A stretch of 53,713 nucleotides of DNA from an uncultured Clostridia bacterium (GTDB lineage Bacteria; Bacillota; Clostridia; HGM11514), in the NCBI GenBank assembly GCA_934464705.1, contig CAKSKB010000020.1, positions 1 to 53,713 on the forward strand, written 5' to 3'. The position numbers and the translations under genes were made by a program. Numbering within the stretch: position 1 is the first letter of the stretch; every line of letters starts with the position of its first letter. Of this stretch, positions 29,876 through 38,937 are shown in pieces. The notes under the pieces were generated by a model. It saw only the letters and a program-made list of their open reading frames with translations. It was not told the origin of the DNA and did no database searches.

Positions 29876-31730
29876 CAGCCACCTCCGAAACTTTGTGCAA
29901 AGCGGCGCCGATACCGGCGAACGCCCAGAAAATGCACATCACCCTGTAGTTATAGAAAACATAGTCAAACAGCCCCTCGACAAGGTAAGCCGCCATTGAA
30001 GCGCCCAGAGCGACAGCCATACCGCAAAGGAAAGTCCGCCGAAAGCCGGTTTTTCTGAAAACCTGAGCCGTGCGCCTGAACCAGCAAACGCAGATTGCAA
30101 TGAAAGCCGAAATCGCCGCAATGCCCGATTCGGCGAAAATCTGCAAATACAGGTTGTGCGCATGCGGAGCGTTGATAGCGCTGTAAGAATAGTAAGCATA
30201 GACCGCATTGAACGCCTGCTGCCCCTGCCCTACGCCGCTCAGCCAGAAGCTTTTGAGCATTTTGACCGTGCCGAGCCATATGAACATTCTGTATGAAGAC
30301 GATGTATCGTTAAGGTTGCCGATACTGCCGAACCTTGCGATAACCGACTGCGGCAGAAGGAGCGGAGCAAAGAGCAGCGCAAGCGGCAGAAAGCCCCAAA
30401 GCCTGCCGTGCATAAAGGTTATGTAAATCGCGGCGCCGATCATGAAGCCGATCCAGCAGCCTCTCGACTGCGTAAGAACGAGGCACACGAGCATGACGGC
30501 GAAAAACGCACCGTAAAGAATCTTTGAATACCACTTTTCCGAGCGGAACATAAAAACCATGCACGGAAAGAGCGTAAGAAGCAGATATTCGCCGAGGACA
30601 TTCGGGTTTTCGAGAGTGGAATAAACACGCACGGTTGCGTCCTCAAACATTTCCTCGTCAATCCAGGCGTTTTTGACATCGAGTCCCCAGCCGAAAAGGT
30701 ACTGCATAAGCCCGTAAGCCGCGACAATCACGCCGGAAATCATAAATATGCGGAGCAGTGCGTAAAGCGTTTTTTTGTCCTTCACCGTTCCCGAAACCAC
30801 GAAGTATGCGAGCATCATGGAAGCCGTAACGGCAAAGACCTGCAGGCTGTTCACCGGTTTGAAGGAGAACACCGCACTTATAACGCCGACCGCCGCAAAC
30901 AGGCAGACAATAATGCTGAGAGTGCTGAATTTTTGCGGAAATCTTCCGTAATAAACGCTGTTTATAAAGAAGCAGAAAAAGCTGAAAAGTACGATTGCAG
31001 CAAGCAGCATAGTCGGAACAAACGGAGCGGCAAAAACGGCTGCGAACGCCCCGACAACCGGAAAACGAAGGCACAGGCACGCACCGAAAATTCCTAAAAT
31101 AACGGCAGCGGCCAAAATTAGCGACTTGCAGGCAAGCGCCCCCGAAAGCCCTCCGATTATAAACGAAATCACATACGCACCGCCGAAAAATTCGGTTACG
31201 GCGGGCTTGTACGAAAAGCCGAACCCGAACAGCGAATCGACCGCACGGATAATTTTGGAATCATGGGCAAATGCCGAAAAATTGATGTTAAACCGCCCGA
31301 GCACAACCCCGAGGACGAGAATAATCATCGCCAAAGGCCTTACGCTGCCGCCGAAAACGATTAAACCGGCGCAGTATCCGGCGACAATGCCGCAGAGCAG
31401 AATCCCCAAAACCCTCGTGTTGAGGGCGATAAGGGCATGCATAAAGCCGAACAGACTTTTAAGGATAACCGATGAGCCGTAAGCACGCCTCAGAAATCCG
31501 CCGACCGCCGAATACGCACCCTTAAGCCTGAATATAAACCTTTCAAAAACCGTTGTTTCTTGCCGGGTATTGCCGAAAAACGCAGAAACGATACGGCTTT
31601 CCTTCCAGCTGCGGCTGAAAAAACCGTAAATTTTTTCAACGATAACACGCAGAAAGCTGTTTTTATAAAGCCGCGAAACAAACTCGCCGACCATGTATAT
31701 TAAAGACACAAAAAAGCTATCTTTCAACAT
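29868..31730 (-). CDS. O-antigen ligase / polysaccharide polymerase-like membrane protein
   Basis: ATG at 31730 follows AAGGGTGATA. The roughly 620-aa protein has at least twelve hydrophobic segments and the Wzy_C signature region (LTQSRGCWIGF, SSYRMFIWLGTVKMLKSFWLSGVGQG and the long loop with NAPHAHNLYLQI). His and Arg in that loop are typical of WaaL/Wzy-type enzymes. In a Gram-positive it probably polymerises or ligates a lipid-linked capsule or wall glycan. Confidence 0.85.
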   Translation of the reverse strand: MLKDSFFVSLIYMVGEFVSRLYKNSFLRVIVEKIYGFFSRSWKESRIVSAFFGNTRQETTVFERFIFRLKGAYSAVGGFLRRAYGSSVILKSLFGFMHALIALNTRVLGILLCGIVAGYCAGLIVFGGSVRPLAMIILVLGVVLGRFNINFSAFAHDSKIIRAVDSLFGFGFSYKPAVTEFFGGAYVISFIIGGLSGALACKSLILAAAVILGIFGACLCLRFPVVGAFAAVFAAPFVPTMLLAAIVLFSFFCFFINSVYYGRFPQKFSTLSIIVCLFAAVGVISAVFSFKPVNSLQVFAVTASMMLAYFVVSGTVKDKKTLYALLRIFMISGVIVAAYGLMQYLFGWGLDVKNAWIDEEMFEDATVRVYSTLENPNVLGEYLLLTLFPCMVFMFRSEKWYSKILYGAFFAVMLVCLVLTQSRGCWIGFMIGAAIYITFMHGRLWGFLPLALLFAPLLLPQSVIARFGSIGNLNDTSSSYRMFIWLGTVKMLKSFWLSGVGQGQQAFNAVYAYYSYSAINAPHAHNLYLQIFAESGIAAISAFIAICVCWFRRTAQVFRKTGFRRTFLCGMAVALGASMAAYLVEGLFDYVFYNYRVMCIFWAFAGIGAALHKVSEVADD

Positions 31731-31736
31731 TATCAC

Positions 31737-32200
31737 CCTTCTTTTTATTGGCAGTAGGGATTCAAACCCTTTATGCCTTATAACGGCAAATTTTTGCCAT
31801 TTTCGGCTGACTTTGCAACCTATCGTAAAAAATCCCTGTACTTTTTTATCATCTCTGCTCGTAAATCCAGTTTTCTTCTCAATTCACCGCCGACAAATAA
31901 AATTGAGGTTGCAGCGGTTTTTCCGACCTTGCGTAGAAAAATTGGCAGCTGTCAGCGAAGGTGAGGTGTCAGTAAGCGTAAAAATCCGCATATCAAATTT
32001 CCGCTGCTGCTTGCGGATTTTTAGCGGAACGAAGCGCTGGGTGCGCTTCTTGGAGCGGCGCTTAAACGAAGCCTCATCGAGTGCTACAGATGGCATTTTT
32101 CGCAGCGGTTCGGCGGCAGGGGGTGCAGGGGGAATTGCTGCTGATTTCCCCTGCAATATAAAGATTATTGCATTTTATCAAAACGAGCAAAGAAACACAG
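31737..32200. other. 464-bp non-coding gap with repeat module and inverted repeats
   Basis: No gene is supported. It holds a small GGCAAA/TTTGCC palindrome (31785-31798) before the leftward ligase gene. It also has a copy of the CTTCGCTGACACC module in inverse orientation (31921-31980), an 11-bp inverted repeat AAAAATCCGCA/TGCGGATTTTT (31980-32022) and a near-palindrome CAGGGGGAATT...ATTTCCCCTG (about 32127-32155) after murJ. No convincing promoter was found. Confidence 0.6.
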
Positions 32201-33772
32201 TTAATGTTTTGAATTTCTGTTACCGAATATTCCCATAAGAATCGAAAGTTCATCAACACGAAGCACAGCGCAGCATACAACATACGCCGCCGCACCGCAC
32301 ACCGCAGGAATCAGAAATGCAAGATACTTGTTCATATCGGGTAAAAGCCTCATAACCAAAGCCACAACCGCCGCCATCGCCGCCGCACTTACGATAATTT
32401 TAACAATATCCGTAATATTCTCCTTTGAGAGCACACCTTTGCCGCCGAAACCGTTCTTTTTGTAGTGACGGCAGAGGAAGAAGTAAAGCAGAGCCGCATT
32501 CACGACCGACGAAAGCGCCGCCGCCAGAGCAAGCCCCTTGAGGCCCATGCCGAAGCCGCTGAAAAAGAGAATACAGAGCACGATATTGACCGCAATGCTT
32601 GAAACCGAAGTAACCATAGGGGTTTTGGAGTTGTGCATAGCGAAAAACGACTTGTTCATAATCTCGCAGAAAGCGTAGGTGAGCATACCGAGAGAATAGA
32701 ACTTAAGTGCCCCTGCAGTAAGCGAAACCGACTCTCCGCCGAACTCGCCCCTCTCGTAGATAATGCTTGTGATGTTCCCGGACATCAGGAAGAAAATAAC
32801 CATAATCGGCAGAATTATAGCGGCGATGGATTTGAGCGATGTGACCGTCATATCCTTGACCTCGTCCTTTTTGCCGGCAACCGACGCCCTTGACATCATC
32901 GGAAAAATAAGGTTTGTAACAACAAACGAGAACACGCCCGTAACTATTAAGTATAGCTTGTTTGCGTAGTTAAGCGCCGAAACGGACGCATATGACGCAA
33001 GGATAGTGTTAATGAGCGTGCAGAGCGGCTGAACCCAGGTGCTGACAAGCATGGGAAGAGCAAGGCGTGCCGCCGACCGGATTCCGTCGTCCCGAAAAGA
33101 AAGAACGGGGCGGTAGCGGAATCCGAACTTTTTAAGCCACGGAACCTGCACCAAAGCCTGAAGCCCCCAGCCGATAAGCATGGCGACCGCAAGACCGTAA
33201 ACGCCGAATTTATCGGAAAAAACAATGAAATATGCGATGATTGCTCCGTTTGAAACCAGAGATATAACCGACGGAACATTATATTCCCCGAACGACTGCA
33301 GGAGCCCGACGAAGGAATACGCAAGCCCCGTAAAAATGAGCATCGGGAAAAGAATCATCGAAAGCGAAACCGCAAGAGCGTTCGCTTCGCCTTTAAGCCC
33401 GGGGGCAAGAACCGAAATAAGCTGCTTTGAAAACACAACGCCGAGGAGCGTAATCACAAAGGTGATGAGCAGGATTGTGTTGACATAGAGGTTTGCAAAG
33501 CGCATAGCCCTTGCCTTTGGGTCGGGCAGATTTTTGTCCTTTTCGAGATATTCGTTAAAAATCGGTATAAATGTAGACGAAATAACGCCGCCTATAATCA
33601 TATCGAAGAGCGTCAGCGGAACATTGCTTGCGGCAACAAACGAATCGGCGATGAAGTTCGTGCCGAATGTTGACGCAAGGAACATCTCACGCAAAAGCCC
33701 GAAAACCTTCGCAAGCAGCGTGGCAATCACCATAAAGCCTGCGGTTTTCAATATTTTTTTAGAGTCAGCCAC
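32201..33772 (-). CDS. murJ: lipid II / polysaccharide flippase of the MurJ (MviN) family
   Basis: The 523-aa MOP-superfamily protein has about fourteen spans. The N-terminus (GFMVIATLLAKVFGLLREM, SFVAASNVPLTLFDMIIGG) carries the conserved Arg/Asp residues of MurJ. It flips undecaprenyl-linked peptidoglycan precursors. Its place beside GT4 and ligase genes leaves open a role in capsule export. It is 24 bp downstream of guaB. Confidence 0.88.
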   Translation of the reverse strand: MADSKKILKTAGFMVIATLLAKVFGLLREMFLASTFGTNFIADSFVAASNVPLTLFDMIIGGVISSTFIPIFNEYLEKDKNLPDPKARAMRFANLYVNTILLITFVITLLGVVFSKQLISVLAPGLKGEANALAVSLSMILFPMLIFTGLAYSFVGLLQSFGEYNVPSVISLVSNGAIIAYFIVFSDKFGVYGLAVAMLIGWGLQALVQVPWLKKFGFRYRPVLSFRDDGIRSAARLALPMLVSTWVQPLCTLINTILASYASVSALNYANKLYLIVTGVFSFVVTNLIFPMMSRASVAGKKDEVKDMTVTSLKSIAAIILPIMVIFFLMSGNITSIIYERGEFGGESVSLTAGALKFYSLGMLTYAFCEIMNKSFFAMHNSKTPMVTSVSSIAVNIVLCILFFSGFGMGLKGLALAAALSSVVNAALLYFFLCRHYKKNGFGGKGVLSKENITDIVKIIVSAAAMAAVVALVMRLLPDMNKYLAFLIPAVCGAAAYVVCCAVLRVDELSILMGIFGNRNSKH

Positions 33773-33796
33773 AGTAAGACCTCCGGAGAGAAAATT

Positions 33797-35260
33797 TTAG
33801 TCCATAAGAGAATAGTTGGGCGCTTCCTTGGTAATCTGGATGTCGTGCGGATGGTTTTCGCGAAGACCGGCGCTTGTGATTTTAACGAATCTTCCGTTTT
33901 CCTTGAGGAGCGGAATAGACGCCGTTCCGCAGTAGCCCATACCGGAGCGCAGACCGCCGAGAAGCTGATAAATCGTTTCCGAAGCGTGACCCTTGTAAGG
34001 CACACGGCCCTCAACGCCTTCGGGCACGAATTTTTTGGAATCGGACTGGAAATACCTGTCCTTGCTGCCCACAGCCATAGCCGCAAGCGAGCCCATGCCG
34101 CGGTAAACCTTGTAGTTTCTGCCCTGATAGATTTCGATAGCACCGGGGCTTTCCTCACAGCCGGCGAAAATGCTGCCCATCATGACAACATCCGCACCTG
34201 CGGCGATAGCCTTTGTTATGTCGCCCGAGTATTTTATACCGCCGTCGGCAATAACCGGAATATCGTATTCCTTAGCCACATCGTAAACATTTGAAACCGC
34301 CGTAATCTGCGGAACACCGATACCTGCAACAACACGGGTGGTGCAGATAGAGCCCGGGCCCATGCCGACCTTAACGGCGTCAGCACCGGCTTCGATGAGG
34401 TCGCGCGCAGCCTCGCCGGTTGCGATGTTGCCTGCGATAACCTGAAGGTCCGGATAAGCCGTTTTGACCTTTCTTACCGCAGCCGAAATTCTTGAAGAAT
34501 GACCGTGAGCCGAGTCAAGGCAAACAACATCAACGCCGGCTTCAACGAGGGCGCTCACACGGTCCAAAATGTCCGCCGTGTCGCCTATTGCGGCGCCGAC
34601 AAGAAGCCTTCCCCTTGCGTCCCTTGCGGAGTTGGGGTACCTGTTTGATTTTTCTATATCCTTGATGGTGATAAGGCCCTTGAGCTTGCCGTTTTCGTCA
34701 ACGATAGGGAGCTTTTCGACCTTATGAGTTCTGAGAATTTCCTGTGCCTGCTCGAGATTTGTGCCGACAGGAGCCGTAATAAGATTTTCCTTGGTCATGA
34801 CCTTATCGATTTTTTTGGAAAAATCCTCCTCAAATCTAAGGTCACGGTTGGTGAGGATACCGAGAAGCTTACCGCCGCCGTCCACAATCGGGACACCCGA
34901 AATCTTGTATTTGCCCATAAGAGCGTCCGCCTCGGCAAGGGTGTTATCGGGGGAAAGGAAGAACGGGTCGACAATAACGCCGTTTTCGGAACGCTTAACC
35001 TTGTCCACTTCGCTTTTCTGTTCCTCGATGCTCATGTTTTTATGTATAATACCGATTCCGCCCTCTCTTGCGATGGCGATAGCGAACTTGGCTTCGGTAA
35101 CGGTGTCCATCGCTGCGCTCATAAGCGGAATGTTAAGCTTAATCTTTTTTGTGAGCCTCGTTGTGAGGTCAACCTCCTTGGGGAGAATATCCGACTTCTG
35201 CGGAATAAGCAGAACATCGTCAAAAGTAAGCCCCTCATACATAATTTTCTCGTTAATCAT
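33797..35260 (-). CDS. guaB: inosine-5'-monophosphate dehydrogenase
   Basis: The 487-aa enzyme converts IMP to XMP with NAD+, the committed step to GMP. It has the TIM-barrel start (LTFDDVLLIPQKSD), two CBS domains (about 95-205), LDSAHGHSS, and the catalytic loop GMGPGSICTTRVVAGIGVPQ with the active-site Cys. MGSIFAGCEESPG and GVEGRVPYKG follow. Length is standard. Confidence 0.97.
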   Translation of the reverse strand: MINEKIMYEGLTFDDVLLIPQKSDILPKEVDLTTRLTKKIKLNIPLMSAAMDTVTEAKFAIAIAREGGIGIIHKNMSIEEQKSEVDKVKRSENGVIVDPFFLSPDNTLAEADALMGKYKISGVPIVDGGGKLLGILTNRDLRFEEDFSKKIDKVMTKENLITAPVGTNLEQAQEILRTHKVEKLPIVDENGKLKGLITIKDIEKSNRYPNSARDARGRLLVGAAIGDTADILDRVSALVEAGVDVVCLDSAHGHSSRISAAVRKVKTAYPDLQVIAGNIATGEAARDLIEAGADAVKVGMGPGSICTTRVVAGIGVPQITAVSNVYDVAKEYDIPVIADGGIKYSGDITKAIAAGADVVMMGSIFAGCEESPGAIEIYQGRNYKVYRGMGSLAAMAVGSKDRYFQSDSKKFVPEGVEGRVPYKGHASETIYQLLGGLRSGMGYCGTASIPLLKENGRFVKITSAGLRENHPHDIQITKEAPNYSLMD

Positions 35261-35297
35261 AAAATACAGCTCCTTCCATACAAGTTATTAATATCTT

Positions 35298-35326
35298 ATT
35301 ATATCAAATATTGCGTGCTTCGTCAA
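35298..35326 (-). promoter_or_regulatory. guaB promoter
   Basis: Minus-strand TTGACG (35321-35326) and TATAAT (35298-35303) have a 17-bp spacer. No purine riboswitch-like structure is apparent in the short leader. Confidence 0.8.
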
Positions 35327-35354
35327 GGGTTTGAGCGGTGATTTTTCATTCATA

Positions 35355-35397
35355 ACAAAAAAAGAACCGTCCGCAAAACCGTACGAAAGGTTCTTTA
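35355..35397 (-). terminator. terminator after the GNAT gene
   Basis: On the minus strand AAAGAACC (35389-35396) pairs with GGTTCTTT (35361-35368), with an inner GC-rich part, and is followed by a run of T. Confidence 0.75.
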
Positions 35398-35400
35398 ACG

Positions 35401-35943
35401 CTAATTCAAATCATAATACATCGGCAGACAGCCGTCCACATAATAGCCCTCGTCGCCATACATAGTGTCGCCGAACTCTTTAAACTTACATCTTTTATAG
35501 AAATTAACCGCCTGCGGCACAGAATAGAGAACGATTTTTGAAGCGCCTATATTATTATGAGAAATCTCTCTCATGTACTCAAGCATATAGCTGAATATGT
35601 AGTGGCTGAGCGTAAGACTGCTGCCCTTCACATAAGGTATATGCTGATAAATCTCATTCACGGCAAAATATTTTATTTCCATCGCCGAAAGGATAGTCGA
35701 AAAGACATTTTTCTCATCGGTATCGGTAAAAATTGCCGAACAGGCAATCGTCACACAGGCTATGACGGAATTATCATTCGAGTTAACAAATAAGTAAGTA
35801 ACGGAAGAGTTATCCTTCACAGCCTTTTTCCTGTAATAATTATCGATCGAAGGATTATTGCAAAAGAAATTTCTTGTATACTTCCGGTTTTCAGGCGATA
35901 GAATTATCATCTCTACCGGGATTTGTTCGCCGTATATTTTCAT
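35401..35943 (-). CDS. GNAT-family N-acetyltransferase, possible toxin
   Basis: The 180-aa GNAT protein has a central beta-strand/pantothenate-binding region (AMEIKYFAVNEIYQHIPYVKG, then HYIFSYMLEYMREI) and the C-terminal VLYSVPQAVNFYKRCKFKEFG typical of acetyl-CoA-dependent acetyltransferases. It is 12 bp downstream of a 51-aa gene under one strong promoter with its own terminator. Such two-gene islands often are type II toxin-antitoxin modules in which the GNAT toxin acetylates aminoacyl-tRNA. That function is inferred from layout. Confidence 0.75.
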   Translation of the reverse strand: MKIYGEQIPVEMIILSPENRKYTRNFFCNNPSIDNYYRKKAVKDNSSVTYLFVNSNDNSVIACVTIACSAIFTDTDEKNVFSTILSAMEIKYFAVNEIYQHIPYVKGSSLTLSHYIFSYMLEYMREISHNNIGASKIVLYSVPQAVNFYKRCKFKEFGDTMYGDEGYYVDGCLPMYYDLN

Positions 35944-35955
35944 AGCAAGAATCCT

Positions 35956-36111
35956 TTAAAAGTTCTTTTTTAGATTGTTAAGTGCAAACTTACGGGCACG
36001 CTCTCTGACAACGCTTGCGTCGCCCGAACTGTTTTTGCTGTTTATAATCTTGTATGCGACAGCTTTTTTTACTATATAAGAATTTTTTTTAGGTGTAGCA
36101 AGTACTGACAT
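35956..36111 (-). CDS. small basic protein (51 aa), possible antitoxin of the GNAT gene
   Basis: ATG at 36111 has GGAGGAG 7 nt upstream, better than an earlier in-frame start. The 51-aa basic protein begins MSVLATPKKNSYIVKKA and ends ARKFALNNLKKNF. It has no ribbon-helix-helix pattern I can assign with confidence. The LATPK start followed by a helix recalls short proteins encoded before GNAT toxins in Firmicutes. It shares the promoter at 36148-36176 with the GNAT gene. Confidence 0.6.
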   Translation of the reverse strand: MSVLATPKKNSYIVKKAVAYKIINSKNSSGDASVVRERARKFALNNLKKNF

Positions 36112-36147
36112 TTTATATCTCCTCCCGCCCGTTGCATTTATACACAT

Positions 36148-36176
36148 ATTATACCACCTTTCATAAAATTTGTCAA
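36148..36176 (-). promoter_or_regulatory. promoter of the 51-aa/GNAT operon
   Basis: Minus-strand TTGACA (36171-36176) and TATAAT (36148-36153) with a 17-bp spacer, a perfect consensus. Confidence 0.85.
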
Positions 36177-36262
36177 CCTATATTACATCAATCACAAACA
36201 CAGAATGTGTTTTAAATATTATATCAGATTTTTTAATAATTATAATTGTTTCGCGAAAACCC

Positions 36263-36292
36263 TTGCAAAACGCACCCGTTTCGTGCTATAAT
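36263..36292 (+). promoter_or_regulatory. promoter of the rhodanese-PP-loop/nth operon
   Basis: TTGCAA (36263-36268) and TATAAT (36287-36292) with an 18-bp spacer. A start codon at 36295 would precede the transcription start, so ATG 36316 is used. Confidence 0.7.
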
Positions 36293-36315
36293 ATATGAAG
36301 AAAGAGGAGATAACC

Positions 36316-37449
36316 ATGGCAGAAATAACGCTTGAAGAATTTTGCGCCCTTAAGGGCGGTGAGATACGCATAATCGATGTGAGGAGCCGTGAATCGTTTG
36401 AATACGGCTCGATAGACGGTGCGGAGAATATTCCGCTCGATGAGCTTTGCGAAGGAAACCTTGATAAATCGAAAAAAACCGTAATTTACTGCAAATCGGG
36501 TATTCTTACGCGCGAAAAGGCCGAAGATTTATGCGAAAAGGGCTATGATGTGCTGAGCCTTAAGGAAGGATTTGTGGGGTGGCTCAGGCGGAAAATCGAA
36601 ACCGAGGACGAAGCCGCAGCCCGTGACAAAATCGAAAAAAGTATTCAGAAGAAGTTCAAAAAGCAGCTGTTTTCACGCTTTGCGGCGGCGATAAACAAGT
36701 ACGGACTTCTTAAGGAGGGCGACCGTGTTGCGGTCTGCATTTCGGGCGGAAAGGACTCGATGCTCATGGCAAAGCTGTTTCAGGAACTGCACCGTCACGG
36801 CAAGTTTCCGTTTGAGCTTGTGTTTTTGGTGATGGACCCCGGCTACAGCCCCGAAAACCGTGAGATTATCGAAAAAAACGCAAAGCTTATGGGGATTCCG
36901 GCAACGATATTCCAAAGCACGATTTTCGACGCCGTTTACAACATTGAGAAATCGCCCTGCTATGTCTGCGCAAGGATGCGCAGGGGGTATCTTTATTCAA
37001 AGGCGAAGGAACTCGGGTGCAATAAAATTGCGCTCGGGCACCACTACGACGATGTAATCGAAACGATACTCATGGGCATGCTTTACAGCGGACAGTTCCA
37101 GACCATGATGCCGAGGCTCAAAAGCACGAATTTCGAGGGCATGGAACTTATCCGCCCGATGTATCTTATAAGGGAGGACGACATCAAGGCGTGGAGGGAC
37201 TATAACGGGCTTAACTTCATACAGTGCGCCTGCAAGTTTACCGATACCTGCACATCGGAGGCGTGCCTTACATCGAGCCGAACCGGCTCAAAGCGCCTCG
37301 AAACGAAGAATATAATCAGAAAACTTAAGGAAACCAACAAATTTGTCGAGGGAAACATATTCAAAAGCGTTGAGAATGTCAATCTTGAAACGATAATTTC
37401 ATACAAGGACAAAAACGGAAGCCGCAGTATTCTGGAGGAGCAGCTATGA
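36316..37449 (+). CDS. rhodanese-PP-loop ATPase fusion, TtcA-like
   Basis: ATG at 36316 follows AGAGGAG. The 377-aa protein joins an N-terminal rhodanese domain (about 1-95; IIDVRSRESFEYG and active-site Cys in VIYCKSGILTREKA) to a PP-loop ATPase domain with CISGGKDSM. CYVCARMRRG gives a Cys pair, and LGHHYDDVIET and CKFTDTC follow. This is the TtcA/TmcA-like tRNA-thiolation layout, and the rhodanese could deliver persulfide sulfur. The exact modified base is not certain. It overlaps nth by 4 bp (ATGA). Confidence 0.85.
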   Translation: MAEITLEEFCALKGGEIRIIDVRSRESFEYGSIDGAENIPLDELCEGNLDKSKKTVIYCKSGILTREKAEDLCEKGYDVLSLKEGFVGWLRRKIETEDEAAARDKIEKSIQKKFKKQLFSRFAAAINKYGLLKEGDRVAVCISGGKDSMLMAKLFQELHRHGKFPFELVFLVMDPGYSPENREIIEKNAKLMGIPATIFQSTIFDAVYNIEKSPCYVCARMRRGYLYSKAKELGCNKIALGHHYDDVIETILMGMLYSGQFQTMMPRLKSTNFEGMELIRPMYLIREDDIKAWRDYNGLNFIQCACKFTDTCTSEACLTSSRTGSKRLETKNIIRKLKETNKFVEGNIFKSVENVNLETIISYKDKNGSRSILEEQL

Positions 37450-38075
37450 GAAAAAAGGAGTTTGTGTTAAAGCTTAAGGAAATTTTTGATAAGGAATATC
37501 CGTCCGCATGCTGTTCTCTCGAATTTCAGAAGCCGTACGAGCTGCTGATTGCAACGCAGCTTGCGGCGCAGTGCACGGACGCGAGGGTGAATATCGTCAC
37601 GAAGGACCTTTTTCGGAAGTACAAATCGGTTGAGGACTTCGCAAACGCCGACCAAGCCGAGCTTGAAGGCGATATACGGCCGACGGGATTTTTCAGGAAC
37701 AAAGCGAAAAACATAATCGGGTGCTGCCGAAAGCTGATTTCGGACTTCGGAGGAAGGGTTCCCGATACCATGGAGGAGCTTACGAGCCTTCCGGGGACGG
37801 GCCGAAAAACCGCAAATATAATTCTGGGCGATGTTTACGGCAAGCCGTCGGTGGTGGTGGATACGCACTGCATACGGCTGTCGAACCGCATGGGTCTTAC
37901 GAAAAACCGCGACCCGTACAAAATCGAGCTTGACCTGAAAAAAATCGTGCCCGAGGATTATCAGACGCGCTTTTGCCATACGCTTGTGTTTCACGGAAGG
38001 GCATACTGTACGGCGAGAAATCCGAAGTGCGATACCTGCCCGGTGAATGAAATTTGTCCGAAAATAGGGGTGTAA
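37446..38075 (+). CDS. nth: endonuclease III
   Basis: The 209-aa base-excision-repair glycosylase/AP lyase has the helix-hairpin-helix LPGTGRKTANIIL with catalytic Lys, VVDTHCIRLSNRMG with catalytic Asp, and a C-terminal [4Fe-4S] loop (CTARNPKCDTCPVNEIC). QLAAQCTDARVN near the N-terminus is also conserved. Start and stop overlap the upstream gene as ATGA. Confidence 0.95.
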   Translation: MRKKEFVLKLKEIFDKEYPSACCSLEFQKPYELLIATQLAAQCTDARVNIVTKDLFRKYKSVEDFANADQAELEGDIRPTGFFRNKAKNIIGCCRKLISDFGGRVPDTMEELTSLPGTGRKTANIILGDVYGKPSVVVDTHCIRLSNRMGLTKNRDPYKIELDLKKIVPEDYQTRFCHTLVFHGRAYCTARNPKCDTCPVNEICPKIGV

Positions 38076-38079
38076 AGCC

Positions 38080-38937
38080 ATGGATAAAGAGAACTTAAAC
38101 AGCATAAATCCGTTCGTGCGCACCGTTTCGCTGCACCCGTACTACTGGCGGAACGCACAGCACACCGTAACTTATGACGCGCGCCTTTTTTATATTCACA
38201 GAGGGAGCGGAACGCTGTCTGTGAACCACAGCGAAAACTACAGCCTGAGCGAATCGAATATGTTCATAATTCCGCCGGGAAACAGTTATAATTTTGACTT
38301 TATAGATGACGACCCGTTCCAGATGTTTATCGTGTCGTTTGATTTCAATCAGGACTATAAACACCTGACCGAAACAATCCCTAACGGCTTTGAAGGCAGC
38401 TTTGTACCCGAAAGGATACACAAAGCCGCACTGCCGGCGGTTTTCGGCAAGCCGATTTATATTGAAAGCATAAAAAGTATTCTGCCGCAGCTTTTCGATA
38501 TGCTGCAGGAATACCGCCTGAAAAATGCGTTTTACCGCGATAAGATGTCGGTTCTTCTTAAAAGCATACTGATAGACGCCGCGCGCCGTGAAGATAAAAC
38601 AGCGCTGCCGGTGACAAAACCCGTGCAGCAGCTTCTTAATTATATTCATGTGCACTTTGAGCAAGACATAACATACGATACGATTTCGGAGGCGTTTTCG
38701 TATCATCCGTATTATCTCAACCGCCGCTTCAAGCAGGAGGTCGGTATGACTATAGGGCATTATCTTCAGGAATACCGCCTGACGATAGCGTCGCAGCTTA
38801 TAATCACGACCAACCTCACATTTGAAGAAATCGCCTATCAGACCGGGTTTAAGAATCCGTCGCATTTTTCGGCGGCGTTCAAAAGGCAGTTTCACCGCTC
38901 GCCCGGGGACTACAGACGGTATTTTTCAAAGCAGTGA
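38080..38937 (+). CDS. AraC-family transcriptional regulator
   Basis: The 285-aa protein has an N-terminal cupin sensor (about 20-110; LFYIHRGSGTLSV, FIIPPGNSYNF) and C-terminal HTH pair (about 190-285; ITYDTISEAFSYHPYYLNR, then LTFEEIAYQTGFKNPSHFSAAFKR and SPGDYRR). AGGGGTG overlaps the end of nth. It runs convergent with the esterase-family gene and overlaps it by 12 bp. Control of the glycan cluster to the right is plausible but unproven. Confidence 0.9.
   Translation: MDKENLNSINPFVRTVSLHPYYWRNAQHTVTYDARLFYIHRGSGTLSVNHSENYSLSESNMFIIPPGNSYNFDFIDDDPFQMFIVSFDFNQDYKHLTETIPNGFEGSFVPERIHKAALPAVFGKPIYIESIKSILPQLFDMLQEYRLKNAFYRDKMSVLLKSILIDAARREDKTALPVTKPVQQLLNYIHVHFEQDITYDTISEAFSYHPYYLNRRFKQEVGMTIGHYLQEYRLTIASQLIITTNLTFEEIAYQTGFKNPSHFSAAFKRQFHRSPGDYRRYFSKQ

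Noticed and set aside
35261..35297. A purine riboswitch in the guaB leader
   Set aside because: The leader between the promoter and ATG is only about 30 nt, too short for an aptamer.
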